DNA of 29,481 nt from a virus: positions 1-29,481 of the IMG/VR virus record IMGVR_UViG_3300011253_000512; one strand, given 5' to 3'. The position numbers were made by a program, and so were the translations under genes. Position 1 is the first letter of the stretch, and each line of letters opens with the position of its first letter. Positions 14,463-22,047 of this stretch are shown here, piece by piece. The notes under the pieces were generated by a model, which was not told the DNA's origin, did not search any database, and saw nothing but the letters and a program-made list of their open reading frames with translations.

Positions 14463-14503
14463 CAAATATATATAATTTATTTTATAATATAAAAAATATT
14501 ATA
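14463..14503 (-). promoter_or_regulatory. Promoter, copy 1 of a shared promoter region
   Basis: In mRNA sense TATAATATTTTTTA (14503-14490), a 19-base spacer containing TATAAAAT, then TATATTTG (14470-14463), a perfect TAnnTTTG box, 31 bases before the ATG. The stretch TATAATATTTTTTA is identical in the early promoter at 28170-28157, and TATAAAAT occurs in both spacers. It follows the capsid gene terminator directly. Confidence 0.65.
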
Positions 14504-14522
14504 TGTTTTTTTTCTTAAACCC

Positions 14523-14551
14523 AAAAAGGGCAGTCGATATGACCACCCTTT
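14523..14551 (-). terminator. Rho-independent terminator after the major capsid gene
   Basis: In mRNA sense AAAGGG, T, GGTC, loop ATATC, GACT, G, CCCTTT (14551-14525) gives a stem of about 10 pairs, followed by TTTTT (14527-14523). It lies 24 bases after the capsid gene stop and ends the packaging/head operon. Confidence 0.8.
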
Positions 14552-14574
14552 CAAGTTCAAAACTAATCGTTAGA

Positions 14575-15792
14575 TTAAGGAGTTTCAAGTGCCGTTTTAG
14601 CAGTTGAGAACGTACCTTGTACGATTGCATTTGGAGAATAGTTTGTAAGTGCCACACGCTCTTGCGCTCTAACAGTAACAAATCCATCTCTAAAGTTGGT
14701 TGAATCTTCTCTTGAAAATTCGATACCAAGTCCATCACGCACCCACAATTGAGATGCTTGAGCCAAGTTACCAACAAGGAATTTACCAGCAGTCACGGCG
14801 GTGTTCAATGTAATTGGAACGCCATTGATTGCGGGTTGAATACCTTGAACAATTTGATTTTTCAAATATTCGTTGGCAGTAGATTTCAATAATACGATTT
14901 TATGGAAATCAGTAGGATTCAAAAGAATCGTGTCGGCTTGATAGTTAGAAAGTGCCAATTGGTTCAACGCGGCAATAAGAACATCAAATTCATTTGCTGA
15001 TTCAACACTTTGATAAAATGCACCACCTGAACCAGTTACAAAAGCAGCACCATCGGTGAAAAGACCATCAAGGTTTGGCGAAGAACCATCTCCATTAAGG
15101 ATTTCGGTATCCTCAACAGACAACACTTTTCCGGGTACTCTTGCCGATAGGTAAGAAGATAGTCCGGGAGTATCGTTTAGCATTTCCTCAGTTATTCTCA
15201 TAAAAGTGCCGATTTTCTCAACATTTACGCTTGTGGCGGTAATGTCAAAATCAGATGCACCAAGAGTTGAACCTTGAGCAGTTGCAGCGGCACCATCATC
15301 ATAGGCAGATTCTTTAGGGAATCTAATTGTTTGAGCATCGGTGTTTCCGATAGGCAACAAAGTTCTGATGTGAACGCTTCTTGAAGGGTCGAATTTGAAG
15401 TCTGTAATTACAGTTTCTCCAGCAACAACACCAGTATAAGCATTCGCCATTGTCATATCACCTGCCTTGATTTCAAATCTTGCGGCGTTGGTGTTACCTT
15501 TTACAAGTGCTTCGATTGCACCATCTTTGATGGCAGCTTCGATTTGACCTTTAAAGGTTTTTGTGTTTACTCCTGAAAGCGTTTTTTTGCTTTCCATTTC
15601 GATGGCATCCATTCGCTTTGTAGCGGCTTCCATCTTGTCATTGTACTCGTTAGTCAAATTTGTGATTTCGCTTTTCAGAGATGATTCGACTTCACCTTTT
15701 GCATTTTCTTGCGCTTGGTTGAAAGCCTTTTCAATCTTTGAATCTACGATGTCACCGATTTGATCTAACTGATTTTTTACTTCCTCGTTCAT
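14575..15792 (-). CDS. Major capsid protein, HK97-fold, with N-terminal scaffold domain
   Basis: 405 residues. About the first 100 residues are charged and coiled-coil like (KNQLDQIGDIVDSKIEKAF and KMEAATKRMDAIEMESKK), as expected for a delta/scaffold domain removed by the protease. The rest carries the HK97 capsid signature pieces: TLLPIGNTDAQTIRFPKES, EEMLNDTPGLSSYLSARV, ILNGDGSSPNLDGLF, then ILLNPTDFHKIVLLKS and a C-terminal FRDGFVTVRAQERVALTNY. The gene follows the prohead protease by 4 bases, the classic order portal, protease, capsid, and is terminated by the hairpin at 14523-14551. Confidence 0.93.
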   Translation of the reverse strand: MNEEVKNQLDQIGDIVDSKIEKAFNQAQENAKGEVESSLKSEITNLTNEYNDKMEAATKRMDAIEMESKKTLSGVNTKTFKGQIEAAIKDGAIEALVKGNTNAARFEIKAGDMTMANAYTGVVAGETVITDFKFDPSRSVHIRTLLPIGNTDAQTIRFPKESAYDDGAAATAQGSTLGASDFDITATSVNVEKIGTFMRITEEMLNDTPGLSSYLSARVPGKVLSVEDTEILNGDGSSPNLDGLFTDGAAFVTGSGGAFYQSVESANEFDVLIAALNQLALSNYQADTILLNPTDFHKIVLLKSTANEYLKNQIVQGIQPAINGVPITLNTAVTAGKFLVGNLAQASQLWVRDGLGIEFSREDSTNFRDGFVTVRAQERVALTNYSPNAIVQGTFSTAKTALETP

Positions 15793-15796
15793 TTTG

Positions 15797-16489
15797 TTAT
15801 TTTTTAAGGATGTTAAACAAATAGTTAAATTCTTCAGTTGAATCTCCTTTCACGACTTCCGGCTTCGTAACCTCAATATCAGTTGGCGAAGTGGTCATAT
15901 TCATAAAAATAGATTTCAATTTTAATATTTCCGCCTCAAGAGTATATCCAAGTTCATCAGATATATTCCCTTTGCGGACTAATTTTGCAATATTATCATA
16001 TCGCTTAATTACTTTATTTGGGTCAACGTTGCCCTTGACATCCAAAATCATTGCTTGGTCATTGGCGGCAAGTGTAACGGCAGAAACTTCGTAGAGTTTC
16101 ACCTCGTTAATCTCACGCCTACCATTTACCATTTCTTTTTGAATGGGTAGAATCCCGACACTATTTTCGGTAATCACCCCGGCTTTGATTAGTTCAATGA
16201 CATCCATTCCCAATTGGGTTTTGGCAATCTGAGCCTCAAAGACAAGACCTTTCTCATCTTCCTCCAAATGAACCATTTTCCCGATAGGTTTGTCCATATC
16301 GTGTTGGTAAAGGTACTTAACCCTTCTACCGTTTTCGGCAATGGTTTTTTTGTATGCCCCGGATTTGATTATATCATTATCAGAATCAACGTTGTTAAAC
16401 ACCGATGCGTAACCTTTTACGATTCCCGCTTTTTCATCGGCATCAATTAGTTCCCCCATTGGGGACTGCTTAAATATAATATTATTCAT
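15797..16489 (-). CDS. Prohead protease (HK97 U35 family) with extra C-terminal segment
   Basis: 230 residues. H63 in YLYQHDMDKPIG and S110 in ENSVGILP are the catalytic pair of the U35 family, with the common GYASVFNNVDSDNDII at 26-41. The protease domain covers about 1-155; the C-terminal 70 residues are helical and charged and may act in scaffolding. The protease trims the capsid N-terminus during maturation. A TATCTTTG stretch ends 4 bases ahead of the ATG, too close to be a promoter. Confidence 0.9.
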   Translation of the reverse strand: MNNIIFKQSPMGELIDADEKAGIVKGYASVFNNVDSDNDIIKSGAYKKTIAENGRRVKYLYQHDMDKPIGKMVHLEEDEKGLVFEAQIAKTQLGMDVIELIKAGVITENSVGILPIQKEMVNGRREINEVKLYEVSAVTLAANDQAMILDVKGNVDPNKVIKRYDNIAKLVRKGNISDELGYTLEAEILKLKSIFMNMTTSPTDIEVTKPEVVKGDSTEEFNYLFNILKK

Positions 16490-16501
16490 ATTGCAAAGAT
16501 A

Positions 16502-17353
16502 TTAAATTTCATCAATAACATTTTGTGCCGCAATTTCCCCAGCCAATCCAAATGCCAATCCTTCAAGTTGTGTTGTGGGTTGTGCATCCGGTTTGGGTAA
16601 GTGTGCAACCGCACACCGGCAGTTGACAACATTTCTTGCCGAACCCCTTGGGTCACCCGGCATCATTAGCAGTTCACCACCTACATTGAACGGCTTGTCC
16701 ATATCCACGACTTGACCGTTGGTTGATCTATGTGATGCCCGTTCACGCCCATCAATGGAAGTCAACCATTCTTTTTGCAGACCACCCGAACCAAACATAT
16801 CAAGGGCAGACCTTTCAGCACCAAGATTCGCCGCATAAGTTGCCTCAGTTCGCACAATCCTTTCCGCTTGGTATGCAGATAGTTTATTAAACCTTGAACG
16901 TAAAATGCGACCCCTTTGGTCAGCACCCAAGGTCATAAACTCCGGGTCTTGCATTAATCGTTGTAAATTTTTTATAATTTCCGCCTTAGCAGTTCCTTGT
17001 AATAAAACAATACGTTGACCGGCAACCTTTCGACCGGCTTCGGCAAATCCCTCACTCCATACATCATCAAACCCGGAAACATCTTGTCGTTTGGATATTA
17101 AGCGGTCATAAGTCTTGGCGTACCACTTAGCAAATCGTAACCCGATATTGGTATATAATCCAACGTAAAGATTTTCAAGTTCTCTTGGTTTGAATAGATT
17201 ATCGCCACCTCTTGGATTGTTGTCCAATAGAAAACCATCAACGGCGGTTTTGTACTGTTCATTGTAATATCGTTTGAATTTCGCAACCTCGGATTTTTCT
17301 CCAATATCGAGTTGTTGGGAAAATTCATTTCTCCAAGTTTCCCTATCGAACAT
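16502..17353 (-). CDS. MuF-like minor head protein
   Basis: 283 residues. The Mu-F domain is clear from about residue 165 to 250: AERIVRTEATYAANLGAERSA, then KEWLTSIDGRERASHRSTNG, and the terminal GDPRGSARNVVNCRCAV motif with its paired cysteines. The N-terminal part (FDRETWRNEFSQQLDIGEK) is helical. Such proteins stay near the portal inside the head and may be ejected with DNA or stabilise the portal. It follows the portal gene with a gap of 2 bases. Confidence 0.88.
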   Translation of the reverse strand: MFDRETWRNEFSQQLDIGEKSEVAKFKRYYNEQYKTAVDGFLLDNNPRGGDNLFKPRELENLYVGLYTNIGLRFAKWYAKTYDRLISKRQDVSGFDDVWSEGFAEAGRKVAGQRIVLLQGTAKAEIIKNLQRLMQDPEFMTLGADQRGRILRSRFNKLSAYQAERIVRTEATYAANLGAERSALDMFGSGGLQKEWLTSIDGRERASHRSTNGQVVDMDKPFNVGGELLMMPGDPRGSARNVVNCRCAVAHLPKPDAQPTTQLEGLAFGLAGEIAAQNVIDEI

Positions 17354-17355
17354 AT

Positions 17356-19653
17356 TTAATCGTTTTCAGAAATCCGCTTTGCCCAAGATACCATTGCAGC
17401 ACCACCCCAAAGGTTGTAGGCAACATATCCCCGGTCTTTCCACGGCTCATCTTTATATTGTGGGTCAATCTTTGCGTTGTCTTTGTGCCTTGCTAAAAAG
17501 CTATTTACACGCCTTACGGTATCCAACGACAATGCCTCACGACTTGCAAGTTGATTGGCTCTTTCCCAACCGACCCTTGTTCCGCCTTTTACAACATCAC
17601 GACCATACTTCTCACGCCATTCCAGCATTCGCTTGGCGTTATTAGTTGCGCCTTGCGGGTAGTCTGAATAAGTTTCCGCCTTTTGGCTTTTTTTGTCTGA
17701 TGACAATGGATGTTCTTCAGGTAGTAAATCCGTATCGTATGCCCTTCTCTTGAATTTGCCTGTTCTAAGTGCGTAAAGCAATCCGTTGACCCTACCCAAT
17801 GCCCATTGATCTTCACTTGATACATTTGGTCGAACCGATGATGGGTTTGTGCGATATGCACCGATGCCCCTTACAAATGACCTCGCTAACATTGAATAGG
17901 TTGCCCTTTTTGCCGGGTTGTCACCATATTCATCATTATGGTCTTTTACTTTGTTCCGCAATGCCGTTTCCATTGCGCCTCTAATTTGTGGTGCTTTTTG
18001 GATTATTTCTCCCCCATCTTGGTCGGTATCTTCATCATCATCATATCGACTATCAAGTTCGAAATTGTAGTCAAAAGAATCGGCATCCATTTCGCCGTAA
18101 AATTCATCAAGGCGATTGTCTTTTGCCGCCTCATATTCCTCGTGGGTTTCAAATGGCATATAAACGGTATAACCATCATAAGTGTGTTCGTGGTAACCTT
18201 CACCGCCCATTTCGTTTGCTCTTTGTTGTGCCTCACTAATTGTTGTAAATATATCGTTCATCCCCGGCACTTGTCTTTTTTCTGCCGGTTCAATATCTAT
18301 TTGTTGGGGTGTCATATCGGGCATATCGGAATCACCAAGTGGCAAAAGATTCGCCGGGATGTAATATTCATCCATTCTTTCGTTCTCTTCATCCTTACCA
18401 TAAGACATCGCCGCACGTTTCTCGTTTGGTGTCAGCCACCACGCTTGGGACATCTGAGCGACAACCTTATCGGTTTCCTCTTGCAGTTCCGGGATAGTGG
18501 TATAATCAAAATCAATAAACACCTTTTCCCCATACTTGGGTGCCAACCAACGATTCAGTTCATCCCTTATTTTCATAAGTTCGGGAATTACCGCATTGGT
18601 ATAAAGCATTTTTCGTGCCTCTTTTATATTGTTGTACGTTGCCGATTCAACATTGTTAAGTAACACCGCCGGGACATTGTAAACGTTGCATAGGTCTTTG
18701 ATTGTGCCGTTGTACTGTTCAATCAAGGAAAGGTCGGCAGCGTTGAGTCCGAAGTTGACCCACGACAATTTCTTGGGGGTAATGATAACATCCCCGGCAT
18801 TGCCTGAACCTTGATATTGTTGTCTGAATTTCTCCTTGAGTTGCTTGGCTTGTACTTCATTCAAATCCCCTTCCTCAGACATAAGAACACCCCTTGCCGT
18901 TTGGTTTTGTAAATATTTGACCCCGGTAGTAAGTGCCTCATTGTTGGCATCCATAGAACGCAATCCCGCCCTAAGTGGGGACATTCCATAAAGATTTTGT
19001 CCTGACCCATCGAAATAAGGATTGAAATCTTTTATGTGGCAAACATCATCCGCATCGATTTGAAACGTGCCATTGTATTCCAAAGTGTAATGGTCAACCG
19101 GTTTCATAAAGCCACCGGAATGGATTTCCATCGCTTGACTTGGTAGAACGTAAAGTTCACCATACTTGGATTGGTTTGCACCCCTCTCCGGTGTAATTCC
19201 GTAGATATAACGGTTTCCGGTCAGTTTACCAAATGCAATGACCTCAGACAAAAAAGATGCGTAAGATTGCGCCGGGTTTGGTCTGTTTAATAGTTCGTGG
19301 ATTTCAGTACCCTCCAATTCAATCATCGAGTTCTTTAAAATCACTTGAGATTTATGGACTGCATTGGCATCGAATCCGTTTGATGTTAGTGCCTTGTATC
19401 TTTTTAGTGAATTTTGACTTTGCACCTCATAGACTTGAAACGGCACCGTTGATGCCGCCTTTGTTATAAGGTTGACAATCGAATAAACGGTTGAATTAAA
19501 GCGATAACCCTTGTTTATATACGAATCATCATTCTCAGCACTCGTAATTATTGTATCGCCTAAAAAGTTATATATCGCCCGATTAAATTGTGAATTTGTG
19601 GCTTGACTGTTTTTTGTCACGAGCCTTTTGAAATTATCGAATATTGATGCCAT
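17356..19653 (-). CDS. Portal protein fused to three C-terminal phage modules
   Basis: 765 residues, far longer than the 400-500 usual for HK97-type portals. Residues about 1-450 are the portal core (GNRYIYGITPERG, LYGMSPLRAGLRSMD, and VPAVLLNNVESATYNNIKEAR). Then come a short module (472-512: SEAQQRANEMGGEGYHEHTY and YMPFETHEEY), an acidic linker, a helical domain (558-655: ETALRNKVKDHNDEYGD, FVRGIGAYRTNPSSVRPNVS, QWALGRVNGLLYALRTGKFK) and a last domain (664-760: NNAKRMLEWREKYG, GWERANQLASREALS, LWGGAAMVSWAKR). I have seen similar modules attached to various phage head proteins, but I do not know their function. A TATTTTTG box (19678-19671) lies 17 bases ahead of the ATG. Confidence 0.88.
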   Translation of the reverse strand: MASIFDNFKRLVTKNSQATNSQFNRAIYNFLGDTIITSAENDDSYINKGYRFNSTVYSIVNLITKAASTVPFQVYEVQSQNSLKRYKALTSNGFDANAVHKSQVILKNSMIELEGTEIHELLNRPNPAQSYASFLSEVIAFGKLTGNRYIYGITPERGANQSKYGELYVLPSQAMEIHSGGFMKPVDHYTLEYNGTFQIDADDVCHIKDFNPYFDGSGQNLYGMSPLRAGLRSMDANNEALTTGVKYLQNQTARGVLMSEEGDLNEVQAKQLKEKFRQQYQGSGNAGDVIITPKKLSWVNFGLNAADLSLIEQYNGTIKDLCNVYNVPAVLLNNVESATYNNIKEARKMLYTNAVIPELMKIRDELNRWLAPKYGEKVFIDFDYTTIPELQEETDKVVAQMSQAWWLTPNEKRAAMSYGKDEENERMDEYYIPANLLPLGDSDMPDMTPQQIDIEPAEKRQVPGMNDIFTTISEAQQRANEMGGEGYHEHTYDGYTVYMPFETHEEYEAAKDNRLDEFYGEMDADSFDYNFELDSRYDDDEDTDQDGGEIIQKAPQIRGAMETALRNKVKDHNDEYGDNPAKRATYSMLARSFVRGIGAYRTNPSSVRPNVSSEDQWALGRVNGLLYALRTGKFKRRAYDTDLLPEEHPLSSDKKSQKAETYSDYPQGATNNAKRMLEWREKYGRDVVKGGTRVGWERANQLASREALSLDTVRRVNSFLARHKDNAKIDPQYKDEPWKDRGYVAYNLWGGAAMVSWAKRISEND

Positions 19654-19670
19654 TAAAGTCTATATTTTTA

Positions 19671-19678
19671 CAAAAATA
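19671..19678 (-). promoter_or_regulatory. Candidate -7 box of the portal gene
   Basis: TATTTTTG in mRNA sense fits TAnnTTTG and is 17 bases before the portal ATG, in the 29-base gap between the terminase and portal genes. TTTGTAAAAATA follows the box, as at 5366 and 9257. A matching -33 element at the right distance is not obvious. Confidence 0.4.
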
Positions 19679-19682
19679 ATAA

Positions 19683-20879
19683 TTAAATAACAAAGAAGTC
19701 ATTTCGCTTGGAGTATTGCGAATAAACTCCGTATCGTAGGCAGTCCATCTGATGATTCAGCCGATCTTGTGGCTTGTTTATTATTGTGCCATCCTTGAGT
19801 TGTTCCCAATAGTATCCATTGTATTCCTTGAATATGTTTTTTGATTCTTGGCTTACAATGACATCAAATTCTTTTAAAAGGGAAATACCAGCGGTGATTG
19901 ACCCTTGACCTTTGATTGCCGGTTTGCATATTATCCCCAACCTTCGGAGTTCCTCCCCGGATTTAGGTTCAGCACTATCGTAGAACGTTAGTACTTGGTC
20001 ATATCCATTGGCCTTGAAGTATTCAGCAATATCACCGTTTGTCATCCCGGTGTTGTATAATATTTCGTGAACGTACAATTTATCTGATTTTCGGAAAATT
20101 ATCGATGCCGCCGAGGGATCGTTGCTGAAACCAAAATCCAATCCAATTACCGCCTCGGTATGCAAATCAAATTCAGGGAAGTCCTTGTGGGGAATAAAGT
20201 TCCAATTATTGAATATCTGCCGGGCAGAAAAGATTGCCTTTTGCCCTTCGCCAAACACTCTCCAATAGTCCGGGTCACGCTCACGCATCCTTTCAATCTC
20301 ATAAACAAGGTCATCGGACAAAAACATATTATCCTTGTATGTAGTAATCCAAGTATCACAATCCTCCCTTGGGATGATGTCATCATATATCCAATGCACC
20401 GGGTCGGATGGGTTGAAATCCATAATGATGTTGTCGGTGGTTCGCATATTGATTTGGCGAAAGTCCTCAAGTAATAATTCATTTGCCTCATTTAATACGG
20501 CGATGTTTCTTTTTCTCCCTCTTATTTTTTGATTGTCATCAACCGACAAAAACTCCACAAGGTGTTTGCCATATCGAAAAGTGTTCTCTGCTTTATTGTG
20601 ATTGCCATCAAAATACATTCCGGTCTGTTCTAATATAGAAATAAAGTCCCTTTGAATAGAGCCTTTTAACGCCGGTAATGTTTTTCTTATAAGGGAAATG
20701 GTCAATGGCTCTTTTGCAGTCGTTAAAACGTACGCTATGTACTGACAAATAGCGTATGTCTTGCCACTCCGGGTTCCTCCTTGTAGAACTTTGAATCTTT
20801 TATCTGAATTTATTAAATCGTAGAATTGTCGATTACACTTCTGCTCTACGACTCCGATTCCCTTTTTGCCGGTTTCCAT
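19683..20879 (-). CDS. Terminase large subunit (Terminase_3/PBSX type)
   Basis: 398 residues. The ATPase has Walker A GGTRSGKT (34-41) and Walker B with catalytic E131 in IAVLNEANEL; the coupling motif DFNPSDP is at 154-160. The RNase H-like nuclease domain has D248 in VIGLDFGFSNDPSA, D301 in FYDSAEP and D379 in NHQMDCLRYG. It powers DNA packaging and cuts the concatemer. The start chosen overlaps the small terminase by 34 bases and preserves a full N-terminus (METGKKGIGVVEQKCNRQF). Confidence 0.95.
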   Translation of the reverse strand: METGKKGIGVVEQKCNRQFYDLINSDKRFKVLQGGTRSGKTYAICQYIAYVLTTAKEPLTISLIRKTLPALKGSIQRDFISILEQTGMYFDGNHNKAENTFRYGKHLVEFLSVDDNQKIRGRKRNIAVLNEANELLLEDFRQINMRTTDNIIMDFNPSDPVHWIYDDIIPREDCDTWITTYKDNMFLSDDLVYEIERMRERDPDYWRVFGEGQKAIFSARQIFNNWNFIPHKDFPEFDLHTEAVIGLDFGFSNDPSAASIIFRKSDKLYVHEILYNTGMTNGDIAEYFKANGYDQVLTFYDSAEPKSGEELRRLGIICKPAIKGQGSITAGISLLKEFDVIVSQESKNIFKEYNGYYWEQLKDGTIINKPQDRLNHQMDCLRYGVYSQYSKRNDFFVI

Positions 20880-21214
20880 TCAATTAGTGTTGACTTGATT
20901 CCGCCATCGTGTTTTATTTCTTGCCTTGTTCCGTTTAATCTGTGCGCCTCGTGTTCCTCAGAAATCATTTTCATCGCCGCAATTTGTAGTGATGGCGTTT
21001 CAGAATCAATCCAATTGGAAAGCATTTTGGTTTTTTTAGAAACTCGCATTTCCTCAACCGCCTTTTTTATAGAGTCCGATTGGTTCAATTCAAGGTCATA
21101 AAAAGTGGTTTTTGAACAAGGCAAAAATGCCACGATATGCTCCATAAACATCAGTTTGTGTTTTTCGATAGCAATCAACGCCTTTTTTTCAAGTTCTTTT
21201 TTATCGTATGCCAT
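20846..21214 (-). CDS. Terminase small subunit
   Basis: 122 residues, with the N-terminal helix KKALIAIEKHKLMFMEHIVAF and the HTH-like LPCSKTTFYDLELNQSDSIKKA, typical of small terminases in phages of Bacteroidota. A second helical part (NWIDSETPSLQIAAMKMISEEHEAHRLN) follows. The protein recognises packaging sites on the DNA. It overlaps the large subunit gene by 34 bases and the preceding small gene by one base (TAATG). Confidence 0.88.
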   Translation of the reverse strand: MAYDKKELEKKALIAIEKHKLMFMEHIVAFLPCSKTTFYDLELNQSDSIKKAVEEMRVSKKTKMLSNWIDSETPSLQIAAMKMISEEHEAHRLNGTRQEIKHDGGIKSTLIEWKPAKRESES

Positions 21215-21375
21215 TATTTATCAATATACCAATTAATGTTGAATCCAAATATTCCAATGAACACTTGAATGGTGTGTTTAAAATCCTTTTCCTCATCTAT
21301 TTCTAAAAGGTCATCATTAGAATAATTAAAACCAACCGTAAAACCGTAGAGGGGAAAAAATTCAATTTCAAACAT
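21214..21375 (-). CDS. Small protein of unknown function (53 residues)
   Basis: I place the start at ATG 21375-21373 (MFEIEFFPLYGFTVGFNYSN), which overlaps the stop of the previous gene by 8 bases; a longer frame back to 21426 would lie inside that gene. The rest (DDLLEIDEEKDFKHTIQVFIGIFGFNINWYIDK) alternates hydrophobic and charged residues and looks like a small beta sheet or membrane-contacting peptide. No known family. Confidence 0.55.
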   Translation of the reverse strand: MFEIEFFPLYGFTVGFNYSNDDLLEIDEEKDFKHTIQVFIGIFGFNINWYIDK

Positions 21376-21577
21376 CTTTAAATTTTTTGTAAAGGTAAAT
21401 ATAAAATTCTTTACACTTAGTGTCATATTCTTTTTTGGAATATGTTTTGCCGGATGTTTTAGGGTCGCCGTTTATCTCATAAACCAAAATAAACTCTCTG
21501 CCTTTAGGTTTTGGATAGCATCGGATGGAATTGTTTTCACACCAACGGAACGCATCAAAATACTCGTTTAGATTCAT
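21368..21577 (-). CDS. Small protein of unknown function (69 residues)
   Basis: MNLNEYFDAFRWCENNSIRC, with a C-terminal KKEYDTKCKEFYIYLYKKFKD. It is rich in Tyr and Lys and may be a small DNA- or protein-binding factor. The ATG overlaps the stop of the HNH gene as TAATG at 21577, and the next ATG lies in its last codons. The tight coupling supports expression. Function unknown. Confidence 0.6.
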   Translation of the reverse strand: MNLNEYFDAFRWCENNSIRCYPKPKGREFILVYEINGDPKTSGKTYSKKEYDTKCKEFYIYLYKKFKDV

Positions 21578-22047
21578 TAAAATAGTTTTAGTTGGTTTTT
21601 GTTTTTTAATTTGTAATGATGCAAACTATTTTCGGATGCAGTTGACCACTCTAAATTTTCTAATTTATTATTTAAGGGATTTCCATCTAAATGGTTAACC
21701 ATTCTGTAAATATTTTTATCGGGATTATTTAAAAAAGTACAAGCAACAATTCTATGGACATAAAAATTTTTATAACCCATTCTGTTTTTTTTACTCCAAT
21801 GCCTTTTTGATTGATAAATCATTTCTTGAGTTGTAATGGCATTTTTTAAAGCGACTTGACAATAATTACCACGATGATTATTAGGTTGTACTTTTTTAAA
21901 TCTATTTAATTTTACACTCCAAACTTGACCAAGGCGATTGACTAAATAATCATCAAAACACAATTCAATTAAATCATTTCGCCAAACCTTAATTTTAACA
22001 AGTTCTTTATCTACTTTATTATCAAATAAATCTAATTGTCTATTCAT
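21577..22047 (-). CDS. HNH endonuclease with NUMOD4-like N-terminus (homing-type)
   Basis: 156 residues. The N-terminal part shows FDDYLVNRLGQVWSVKLNRFK, a NUMOD4-like layout. The HNH_3 core reads YVHRIVACTFLNNPD, then VNHLDGNPLNNKLENLEW and STASENSLHHY, with the catalytic His in the first and the Asn/His cluster in the second. I place the start at ATG 22047, overlapping the helicase stop (TGATG); a TTG three bases upstream would add one residue. Such genes are usually free-standing homing endonucleases. It is embedded in a coupled chain between helicase and small genes, so its insertion has kept the chain intact. Confidence 0.88.
   Translation of the reverse strand: MNRQLDLFDNKVDKELVKIKVWRNDLIELCFDDYLVNRLGQVWSVKLNRFKKVQPNNHRGNYCQVALKNAITTQEMIYQSKRHWSKKNRMGYKNFYVHRIVACTFLNNPDKNIYRMVNHLDGNPLNNKLENLEWSTASENSLHHYKLKNKNQLKLF

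Noticed and set aside
14499-14777. 92-residue frame crossing the end of the capsid gene
   Set aside because: It overlaps the C-terminal part of the capsid gene and runs through the terminator hairpin; no protein features.
16494-16501. TATCTTTG in front of the prohead protease gene
   Set aside because: It ends 4 bases before the ATG, so a start of transcription would fall inside the coding region; more likely chance or part of the ribosome-binding context.
17938-18663. Long plus-strand open frame (241 residues) inside the portal gene
   Set aside because: It lies wholly within the well-supported portal gene on the other strand, its translation is low in complexity and rich in His/Cys/Phe, and no plus-strand gene is supported anywhere.
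21376-21426. N-terminal extension of the 53-residue gene back to 21426
   Set aside because: It would lie inside the preceding gene; the ATG at 21375 sits at the natural overlap.
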